From: Deltaproteobacteria bacterium
Lineage (GTDB): Bacteria; Desulfobacterota; Desulfobacteria; Desulfobacterales; Desulfobacteraceae
Direction of reading: 5' to 3'
NCBI GenBank assembly: GCA_003647385.1
Contig: QMMT01000028.1
Span: 1-11,160, forward strand
DNA length: 11,160 nucleotides
The notes beneath the pieces were generated by a model, which saw only the letters and a list, made by a program, of their open reading frames with translations, ran no database searches and was not told the origin of the DNA. Shown piece by piece: positions 1-5,397 of the stretch. Numbering within the stretch: the stretch's first letter is position 1; each line of letters starts with the position of its first letter. Made by a program: the position numbers and the translations under genes.

Positions 1-373
1 GGAAGTCTTGTCTCCCCTATCAGGCATTCAAAATTTCCTCCACCTTTAACAAGCACCATATCCACTGAATTAAGTACGTTTAAAAATTTTTGAGAGCATC
101 TTGAAAGCACTGTTCCTGGAAGGGGTCCATCTATCCCATTTGTGATGACCTGTGCAATGTCCGGGAATCCTATATCGACGGCTTCATCATATGTGATATC
201 GTTTAAAGCCGGGTTGTTCCTTACCGCATAATACATTTCCATATGGTATTTTTTTTTAAAGTCTCAATTAAGAGCTTATCCATAACAGCTTCACCTGCAT
301 TATCTGCGAGAAGTAGAAGTGATTTTGAATTTTTAAGTTGAGATGACAATTTTTGATAACTTTCTTGTTGGGT
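1..373 (-). pseudogene. DUF89/ARMT1-like phosphatase fragment, frameshifted and 5'-truncated
   Basis: Reading the minus strand leftwards from about 373 gives one frame with LLLLADNAGEAVMDKLLIE, the metal-site region typical of DUF89 (damage-control phosphatase/ARMT1-like) proteins. This frame breaks in a run of nine A (plus-strand T run 249-257). A second frame then continues without a stop from 248 to the window edge, with ALNDITYDEAVDIGFPDIAQ, a PGTVLSRCS stretch and LVKGGGNFECLIGE, all expected in order for this family. One extra A would join the two frames. The N-terminal half of the protein is missing: recognisable similarity stops near 350-373, where an unrelated gene tail begins on the other strand. 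The C-terminus runs out of the window. Family assignment comes from remembered motifs. The frameshift could be real decay, a homopolymer sequencing error, or transcriptional slippage. Confidence 0.75.
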
Positions 374-523
374 AATGAGATCAAGGCACGTGAAGCTGCT
401 GCCGAAGTTTTGCGGATTAAACCAACTTATTCTACGGCGAAAATTGGAGAATTTGATATTATAAATCCCGAATTAAAAAAGCGCATACTTGAAGCATATC
501 ACAAGGCGGGAATCCCGGAATGA
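371..523 (+). pseudogene. C-terminal tail of an adenylate cyclase/TPR-type protein (gene remnant)
   Basis: About 50 codons end at TGA 521-523. They include EIKAREAAAEVLRIKPTYS and, at the end, LKKRILEAYHKAGIPE. This closely resembles the last TPR helix and terminal motif (EARAAAAEVLRxNPxFS, then a RxxEALRKAGLP-type ending) of the class III adenylate/guanylate cyclases with TPR domains common in proteobacteria. The frame closes upstream at a TGA at 344-346, and there is no cyclase domain, no start codon with a ribosome site, and no room for one. It is therefore a 3' remnant of a much larger gene. It abuts a minus-strand DUF89 fragment at about 371, and both pieces lost their 5' ends at the same point. 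Identification is by motif memory only. Confidence 0.65.
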
Positions 524-625
524 GCAGACTTATATGTAATTTCATATATCTTCTATCAAAACCAACTATCTTTGGCTCTTATTTTAATCTTTCGTGTTTT
601 TTGTAGAAATATCAAGTAGATAATC

Positions 626-648
626 ACCTTTGACCATTCAAAGGTCAA
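626..648. repeat. Perfect 8-bp hairpin with 4-nt loop
   Basis: ACCTTTGA (626-633), loop CCAT, TCAAAGGT (638-645) is a perfect stem. An alternative pairing, TTGACC (630-635) with GGTCAA (643-648), overlaps it. The bases after it (AATTATAATTTTG) are AT-rich but not a clean U-tract, so it is a weak candidate for a terminator left from the flanking relic genes, or an orphan operator. Confidence 0.35.
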
Positions 649-669
649 TTATAATTTTGTTACGTCAAG

Positions 670-705
670 TTGGAGATTCACTGGAATGAAGGTGATAAGC
701 TCCAA
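670..705. repeat. Interrupted inverted repeat
   Basis: TTGGAG (670-675) pairs with CTCCAA (700-705). Inside it TCAC (678-681) pairs with GTGA (692-695), leaving a 10-nt loop and an asymmetric internal loop. It could form a short RNA hairpin, but no function can be assigned. Confidence 0.25.
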
Positions 706-809
706 TTAACATTTTTACATCATCAAATTTAGGGGAGTGTATGAAATGAGTGGCAAAATTTATATCATTATTTTGGGGTAGTCTCTATGCCCCTAATTTT
801 AACAAAGCG

Positions 810-1056
810 TTAAGGCAATTTATATTTTCCGATCCGATTGTTATGTAAACTGCCCAGATAGAGATAACCGCCATATTCCCGAGCGGAAGTGATCTCTTTC
901 AGGTGTTTTCCCGTGGGTTCATGCAATCTTCGGGTGATTTATCCCTTGTTCATTCAGAGCCAAAATCAGCCCATAAGACTTTGGCTTAAGCCATAAGGCT
1001 TTGGGCAGTTTGGATATTTGAACTTTTAGAAAGGAAGAAGGATGGAGTTTATCCAC
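810..1056 (-). pseudogene. C-terminal relic of a strictosidine-synthase/SMP-30-like beta-propeller protein, frameshifted
   Basis: Minus-strand codons from 1008 down to 940 read LPKALWLKPKSYGLILALNE then QGI. From 938 down to the TAA at 810-812, the neighbouring frame reads ITRRLHEPTGKHLKEITSAR, then EYGGYLYLGSLHNNRIGKYK and LP. Together these match the conserved end of strictosidine-synthase-like/SMP-30 family proteins (PKPxPYGLVLALDE, LHDPTGK, ITSxxExxGxLYLGSL, IGxYxL). One surplus base in the T run 938-940 separates the two frames. Upstream, the first frame stays open past 1056 with plausible but degenerate sequence, and no start or propeller body is left before the TetR gene. It is therefore a 3' remnant carrying at least one frameshift. 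The family call rests on motif recall. Confidence 0.7.
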
Positions 1057-1100
1057 GACTTCATTTCGACCTTTCTATTAAATGATTTATTCAATATGTG

Positions 1101-1135
1101 TTGACAATGAATTCTATAAAAATATTTCATGTCAA
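1101..1135. promoter_or_regulatory. Dyad with TTGACA/TGTCAA arms upstream of the TetR gene
   Basis: TTGACAATGAA (1101-1111) is the inverted counterpart of TTCATGTCAA (1126-1135), apart from one extra A in the left arm. The left arm is also a consensus -35 hexamer, but no good -10 lies 16-18 bp downstream, and the TATAAA at 1115-1120 is too close. It is a possible operator of the TetR-family regulator that starts at 1228. Assignment is by position and symmetry only. Confidence 0.3.
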
Positions 1136-1153
1136 TGTACCAGTTTTTTTGCC

Positions 1154-1172
1154 TTGTCAGACGGTTGGACAA
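1154..1172. promoter_or_regulatory. 19-bp dyad TTGTC-N9-GACAA, candidate TetR operator
   Basis: Perfect 5-bp arms TTGTC (1154-1158) and GACAA (1168-1172) flank a 9-bp centre, 55 bp before the GTG of the TetR-family gene. The size and placement suit autoregulation by a dimeric TetR-family repressor, but no protein-DNA match can be read from sequence alone. Confidence 0.3.
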
Positions 1173-1227
1173 ATGGTAAATCAAAAAGGGCTATTCAATT
1201 ATATGCATAGAAAAAGGGTAGAAATTT

Positions 1228-1845
1228 GTGGCTGAATCTAGATTTGCAGAGCTAAAAGAAAAAGAAAAAGAAGCAAGAAAACAGATTGTCATTGATTCTG
1301 CTTTGGCACTATTTGCAAAAAAACCATTTTTTGAAGTGGGTATGCGGGAAGTTGCCGATGAGGCAGGTATCTCTCCTGCTACGATTTACAGATATTTCCC
1401 CAGTCAGGAAGAACTCTTTAATGAGGCATTTATTCAGGATATTGCTTCTGCCAATAAAGATTTTAAGTCAATGGTGCTAAAGGAAAAACCGGCAAGTATT
1501 GAAGAGTTCGGTATAAAACTGGTTGATCATTTTCTTGAAAATGAGTCCATGTTTCAGATGATAACATATCTGATGCTCAAAGATAACCTGGCCAACCCTG
1601 TTATGGGTAAATTTGATTCGGTCACCAAGATATTTTTTGATCTTTTTGAACAGCTTCTGAAAAGACATGGGGTTAAAAATGAGAATGCAAGAATGTATTC
1701 CCACTCATTTATTGCATCACTCACCGGTATTTTAATGACATTTCGAAATTATCCGCTCAAGAATAAAAAAGCCACTAGAGACCATATTATAAAAGTGATA
1801 AAAATTACGTCATCTCTTTACGCTGATCAGTTGATAAACAAGTAA
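1228..1845 (+). CDS. TetR/AcrR-family transcriptional regulator
   Basis: A 205-residue DNA-binding regulator of the TetR family, of usual size (about 190-220). Residues 18-66 form the N-terminal helix-turn-helix: a helix with ALALFAKK, then MREVADEAGISPATIYRYFP, the family signature of turn and recognition helix, followed by SQEELFNEAF. The C-terminal two thirds are helical and variable, as expected for the ligand-binding and dimer domain, so the ligand cannot be guessed. The start chosen is GTG 1228, preceded by AAGGG at 1214-1218 (9-nt gap). It gives a normal N-terminus, and no in-frame upstream ATG exists. It lies 115 bp before the MoxR gene on the same strand, so it could be local regulator of the Bat operon, but it may equally act on itself or elsewhere. 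Two dyads upstream suggest autoregulation. Confidence 0.93.
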   Translation: MAESRFAELKEKEKEARKQIVIDSALALFAKKPFFEVGMREVADEAGISPATIYRYFPSQEELFNEAFIQDIASANKDFKSMVLKEKPASIEEFGIKLVDHFLENESMFQMITYLMLKDNLANPVMGKFDSVTKIFFDLFEQLLKRHGVKNENARMYSHSFIASLTGILMTFRNYPLKNKKATRDHIIKVIKITSSLYADQLINK

Positions 1846-1907
1846 GGGGGTCAGGATTTTTCTTTACCAATATTATATTAGGTCAAATTCATTTTTTTAA
1901 AATTATT

Positions 1908-1938
1908 TTGTCATGATTTTGATATGTAAATTTATAAT
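1908..1938 (+). promoter_or_regulatory. Possible sigma70 promoter for the MoxR-Bat operon
   Basis: A perfect TATAAT (1933-1938) lies 22 bp before the MoxR start, with TTGTCA (1908-1913) upstream. The 19-bp spacer is longer than the optimum of 17. A start near 1945 would leave a very short leader with AAGGG (1942-1946) almost at the 5' end. No terminator separates the TetR gene from the operon, so readthrough is an alternative. Confidence 0.35.
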
Positions 1939-1960
1939 GATAAGGGCATAAGTTAAGATT

Positions 1961-2935
1961 ATGGAACAGATCAAAGAATCAATAGAAAAAAGTCATCTGT
2001 TAATCAGCAGTATCCGAAATGAGATATCAAAAGAACTTGTGGGCCAGGAAAAACTGGTAGACAGCCTTTTGACAGGGCTTTTAACAGGCGGACATATCCT
2101 TATCGAAGGGGTTCCGGGACTGGCGAAAACAAGTGCTGTAAAGGCGCTTGCATCTGCTGTCCAGGCCGGGTTCAAACGAATCCAGTTTACACCGGACCTT
2201 CTTCCGGCAGATTTAACCGGTACGGAGATTTATCGTCCCAAAACATCTGATTTTATTACGAGAAAAGGTCCTTTGTTCAACAATATTATTCTGGCGGATG
2301 AAATCAACAGGGCACCTTCCAAGGTCCAGTCTGCACTTTTGGAAGCCATGGAGGAAAATCAGGTGACCATAGGAGATGAGACATACCCTTTACCCTCTCC
2401 TTTCCTGGTTCTTGCCACCCAGAATCCCATTGAACAGGAAGGAACCTATCCTTTGCCTGAAGCCCAGGTGGACCGGTTTATGCTTAAGGTATGTGTTGAC
2501 TATCCGGACAGGACCCAGGAGCTGGAGATACTTAAAAAGAACAGTTTTCAAAAGCCCGAGGCTGTCAAGGCAGTCATCAGTTGTGACCAGATTGCTGCCA
2601 TGGGTGAATTGATTGAGCAGATTTATGTGGATGAAAAGCTTAAAGAGTATATTGTGGACTTGGTGTTTGGCACGCGGCAGCCGGGAAAATACGGAATGGA
2701 TCTGGGTGAATATATCGAGTATGGCGCATCTCCAAGGGCCAGTATCTTCCTTGCTAAAGCCGCCAGGGTCAATGCATTTTTACAAGGCAGAGCCTATATC
2801 ACCCCCCAGGATATCAAGCTTGTGGGACCGGATGTATTAAGACACAGGATTATTTTAAGCTTTGAGGCAGAGGCAGAAGATATCTCAAGTGACGATATCA
2901 TCCAGACGCTTTTTGATTCGGTGGAAGTGCCCTAA
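1961..2935 (+). CDS. MoxR-family AAA+ ATPase
   Basis: A 324-residue cytoplasmic AAA+ ATPase of the MoxR family, which typically works with vWA-domain proteins as a chaperone-like pair to mature or activate protein complexes. Walker A is GVPGLAKT at residues 50-57 and Walker B is IILADEIN at about 109-116 (Asp113, Glu114). The MoxR-specific APSKVQSALLEAMEE segment follows. Sensor 1 is ATQNP at 152-156, the EGTYPLPEAQVDRF stretch (160-173) carries the arginine-finger region (Arg172), and sensor 2 is GASPRA at 255-260. Length is normal and all catalytic residues are present. It is the first gene of the operon; the DUF58 gene starts 14 bp after its stop. Its RuvB/MoxR lid ends at the C-terminus with no extra domain. 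Confidence 0.95.
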   Translation: MEQIKESIEKSHLLISSIRNEISKELVGQEKLVDSLLTGLLTGGHILIEGVPGLAKTSAVKALASAVQAGFKRIQFTPDLLPADLTGTEIYRPKTSDFITRKGPLFNNIILADEINRAPSKVQSALLEAMEENQVTIGDETYPLPSPFLVLATQNPIEQEGTYPLPEAQVDRFMLKVCVDYPDRTQELEILKKNSFQKPEAVKAVISCDQIAAMGELIEQIYVDEKLKEYIVDLVFGTRQPGKYGMDLGEYIEYGASPRASIFLAKAARVNAFLQGRAYITPQDIKLVGPDVLRHRIILSFEAEAEDISSDDIIQTLFDSVEVP

Positions 2936-2949
2936 AGGGAAAATACCAG

Positions 2950-3828
2950 ATGATTCCGGCTCACATTATAAAAAAGATAAAGCGAATCCACATTAAATCC
3001 AGCCGTACAGTGAATAGCATTATGGCAGGACAGTATAAGTCCGTGTTCAGAGGCTCGGGCATTGAATTTGAAGAGGTTCGGGAGTATTGTCCGGGCGATG
3101 ATGTCAAAACATTGGACTGGAAGGTGTCTGCAAGACTTGGCAAACCCTTTGTCAAACTTTACAAAGAAGAGCGTGAGAGCATTGTCATGCTGTTGATCGA
3201 CATGAGTTCATCTTTGAAATTCGGGACATTTTTTGGGCCAAAACTTGAAAGAGCCGCTGAAGTGGCATCGGTGCTTGCCTTTAATGCCATTAAAAACAGT
3301 GATAAAGTCGGAGTAATTTTTTTTACGGACCGGGTTGAAAAGTATATACCGCCTAAAAAAGGGTCCAGTCATATCTGGCGGGTGATTAAAGAGATATTTA
3401 CCTTTTCCCCCCAGGGGAAAGAAACCAATATCTCAGAAGCTCTGGACTATCTGGCAAAAATATCAAAGAAAAAGTCTTTTGTATTTATCCTTTCTGATTT
3501 CCTGGATCACGGTTATCTGAAAAGTTTACGAACACTGCGGCAGCGGCATGAGATCATCGGGGTAATGATTTATGATAAAGGTGCTTTTGAACTGCCGGCA
3601 AAAGGCATTATTACCTTGTCTGATTTTGAGACTGGAAAAGAAATCGTTTTTGACGGGTTTAATAAAAAGACCCGGGAAGAATTTAAGTTAAAAAAGCTGT
3701 CACATCACAAAAAAACTATGGATATTTTTTTCAAAGCAAAAAGCGATGTGATCGAACTTGAAGCAGGAGCGTCTGTGTCGGATACTCTGCTGCAATATTT
3801 CAGGTTCAGGGAAAGACGCTACAGGTAA
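2950..3828 (+). CDS. DUF58 protein with vWA-like fold
   Basis: A 292-residue DUF58 protein, the usual partner encoded next to MoxR. The DUF58 signature runs from residue 32 to 75: FRGSGIEFEEVREYCPGDD, then LDWKVSARLGKPFVK and YKEERE. A vWA-type Rossmann core follows, with a complete-looking metal site: Asp84-x-Ser86-x-Ser88 (LLIDMSSSLK), Thr159 (GKETN) and Asp183 (LSDF). No convincing membrane span is present, so it is probably cytoplasmic or peripheral, unlike BatA and BatB. The ribosome site is AAAGGGA just after the MoxR stop. Its TAA (3826-3828) shares its last A with the ATG of the next gene, implying translational coupling. Function is inferred from family and context: adaptor or substrate-recognition partner of the ATPase. 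Confidence 0.92.
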   Translation: MIPAHIIKKIKRIHIKSSRTVNSIMAGQYKSVFRGSGIEFEEVREYCPGDDVKTLDWKVSARLGKPFVKLYKEERESIVMLLIDMSSSLKFGTFFGPKLERAAEVASVLAFNAIKNSDKVGVIFFTDRVEKYIPPKKGSSHIWRVIKEIFTFSPQGKETNISEALDYLAKISKKKSFVFILSDFLDHGYLKSLRTLRQRHEIIGVMIYDKGAFELPAKGIITLSDFETGKEIVFDGFNKKTREEFKLKKLSHHKKTMDIFFKAKSDVIELEAGASVSDTLLQYFRFRERRYR

Positions 3829-4388
3829 TGCAGGATATTCATGGCATAAGACCCCCGGTTCCTGTCGGTTTTGATCCGATGCTCATTAAAATCATCTTAA
3901 TGGTATTGGGGGGGATTCTTGTTTTAACCCTCCTGTTTTTTTTGATAAAAAAATGGTTAAAAACAAGGCAACAACCCCGTGACCTGAAATATCTTCCCGA
4001 GCCCATGGCGCCTTATGAAGCGGCTTTAAAGGAACTTGAACTTCTCTCTCAACGAGGAATACTTCATCCCAGACTCTTTTATTTTGATCTGACGGCTATC
4101 CTGCGATACTATATCGGTCGCTCCTTTAACATCAATGCCATTGAAATGACCTCCCAGGAATTTATCAAAGGGATCAATTCGCTCAACCTTGACAACCCGA
4201 TAAAAAAACAGGTTGCAGGATTTGTCAAATTGTCTGATCCCTTCAAATATGCCGGAATTGTTCCGCAAAAGGACCAGGTAAAAGAAGATCTTTTTTTTAT
4301 CAGAGAAAAGATTCATCAAATAGAAGATGACTTAAGAAAGCGTGAAGAACAGAAAAAACTTAATAGAAAAGAAGAGGAGAGTCAATAA
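3828..4388 (+). CDS. DUF4381-like single-pass membrane protein
   Basis: A 186-residue protein with a short N-terminal segment containing DIHGIRPPVPVGF, resembling the DIHLPxPxxWWP start of DUF4381 proteins found in MoxR/Bat operons. One membrane span covers about residues 19-41, followed by KKWLKTR. A cytoplasmic helical region comes next (APYEAALKELELL, then FDLTAILRYYIGRSFNI and ALEMTSQEF-like helices), and the end is highly charged (about 165-186, RKREEQKKLNRKEEE). Positive-inside reasoning puts the N-terminus outside and the helical domain in the cytoplasm, where it could meet MoxR or DUF58. Both ends overlap neighbours by one base in TAATG arrangements (3826-3830 and 4386-4390). The family call is by motif and context; the N-terminal match is short. 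Confidence 0.75.
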   Translation: MQDIHGIRPPVPVGFDPMLIKIILMVLGGILVLTLLFFLIKKWLKTRQQPRDLKYLPEPMAPYEAALKELELLSQRGILHPRLFYFDLTAILRYYIGRSFNINAIEMTSQEFIKGINSLNLDNPIKKQVAGFVKLSDPFKYAGIVPQKDQVKEDLFFIREKIHQIEDDLRKREEQKKLNRKEEESQ

Positions 4389-5395
4389 TGTTCAGGTTTG
4401 CCTCGCCTCTGTTTTTATTATTGCTGTTTGCAGTTGCTCTTATCCTCTTTTTAAAATCAAGAAAAAAAAACAGCAGTCATATAAAAGTGTCATCGTTAAA
4501 GGATGTTGAACCGGATTCTCTCAGTCTTATGGTGACACTCTCAAAATTTATACCGCCATTGAAAATAATTTCTTTGGTTCTTTTGATTCTGGCCCTGGCA
4601 AGACCCCAGTGGGGAGATCGTAAAATTAATGTAACAACTGAAGGGGTCAATATTATACTGGCCCTTGATCTTTCCGAATCCATGCGCGCTCTTGACTTTA
4701 ATCTTGATCTTAAAGGGGGTAAAAAAATCGTCACACGGCTTGATGCTGTAAAAACCGTGGTTCGAAAATTTATTATGAAACGGGAAGGGGATCGTATCGG
4801 TATGGTCGTCTTTGGATCCAATGCCTTTACCCAGCTGCCCTTAACCCGGGATTACAACACCATTTCTTTTATCCTGGACAAGCTAAAAATTGGGGCGGCA
4901 GGACCAAGGACAGCTATTGGTGATGCTATTGGTATTTCTTTAAAGCGGCTTGAAGACATTGAAAGCAAGTCCAATATTATTATTTTACTGACGGATGGTA
5001 AAAGTAATTCAGGAGATCTTTCCTGGCAGGATGCAGCAAAGATTGCGGCACAAAGAAAAGTAAAAATTTATACCATCGGTGTTGGTACGAAAGGTGAGGC
5101 TCCTTTCCTGGTGGATGGGTTGTTTGGAAAACGATATGTGTATCAAAAAGTGGATGTGGATCTTACGGCATTAAAAACAATTGCCAAAGAAACAAATGCA
5201 GAGTTTTTTGAGGCAGGGGATTTGAAATCCCTTGAGCAGATTTATGAAATGATCAACAACCTTGAAAAGACAAAAGTAGACGTTGAAAAATGGGTGGAGT
5301 ACAAGGAGTTGTATCCCGGACCTCTTATCGCAGGCTTGCTCATCTTTCTTTTGTATACTATTTTGAGCAATACAAGGTTTTTAAGGATACCTTAA
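4388..5395 (+). CDS. batA: BatA-type membrane vWA protein
   Basis: A 335-residue inner-membrane protein of the Bat (Bacteroides aerotolerance) system. It has an N-terminal hairpin of two spans (about 5-22 and 55-73), with the FASPLFLLLL start and LALARPQWG exit typical of the BatA N-terminal domain. A vWA domain (about 88-290) has a full MIDAS set: Asp94-x-Ser96-x-Ser98 (LALDLSESM), Thr175 (GPRTAIGDA) and Asp203 (LLTDGKSNSG). A last span lies at about 311-328. A basic stretch (KSRKK) after span 1 suggests the vWA domain faces the periplasm. Translation is coupled to the preceding gene by TAATG. An inserted basic loop (LDLKGGKK, 107-113) precedes the RLDAVK helix. It could be named BatA or BatB on sequence alone; gene order favours BatA. 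Confidence 0.9.
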   Translation: MFRFASPLFLLLLFAVALILFLKSRKKNSSHIKVSSLKDVEPDSLSLMVTLSKFIPPLKIISLVLLILALARPQWGDRKINVTTEGVNIILALDLSESMRALDFNLDLKGGKKIVTRLDAVKTVVRKFIMKREGDRIGMVVFGSNAFTQLPLTRDYNTISFILDKLKIGAAGPRTAIGDAIGISLKRLEDIESKSNIIILLTDGKSNSGDLSWQDAAKIAAQRKVKIYTIGVGTKGEAPFLVDGLFGKRYVYQKVDVDLTALKTIAKETNAEFFEAGDLKSLEQIYEMINNLEKTKVDVEKWVEYKELYPGPLIAGLLIFLLYTILSNTRFLRIP

Positions 5396-5397
5396 AT

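Larger units (their letters stand above)
524..809. other. AT-rich intergenic stretch between relics
   Basis: No gene is supported here. The longest open stretch is a roughly 40-codon minus-strand frame (about 665-784) with no recognisable motif and no ribosome site. Two inverted repeats are present, at 626-648 and 670-705. Given the relics on both sides, this is probably decayed coding sequence beyond recognition, but that is inference. Confidence 0.5.

Noticed and set aside
374..490. Minus-strand frame open through the cyclase tail, which would extend the DUF89 fragment upstream.
   Set aside because: Its residues look random, it has a stop near 475, and the opposite strand carries a clear protein tail there.
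665..784. Roughly 40-codon minus-strand open frame containing FIHSPKFDDVKMLIGAYHLH.
   Set aside because: No start with ribosome site and no recognisable family; it may be a further relic but cannot be supported.
971..1004. Two 14-bp near-identical, near-palindromic repeats (CCATAAGACTTTGG and CCATAAGGCTTTGG) exactly 20 bp apart, looking like a paired operator.
   Set aside because: On the minus strand they encode the PKALWLKPKSYG part of the strictosidine-synthase-like relic, so the repetition is explained by the codons of a repeated PK-x-x-W/Y pattern.
5290..5397. Longer N-terminus for the BatBC gene starting at ATG 5290.
   Set aside because: It would overlap the conserved BatA C-terminus by over 100 bp and puts non-membrane sequence before the typical BatB start; ATG 5398 has a ribosome site and the right N-terminus.
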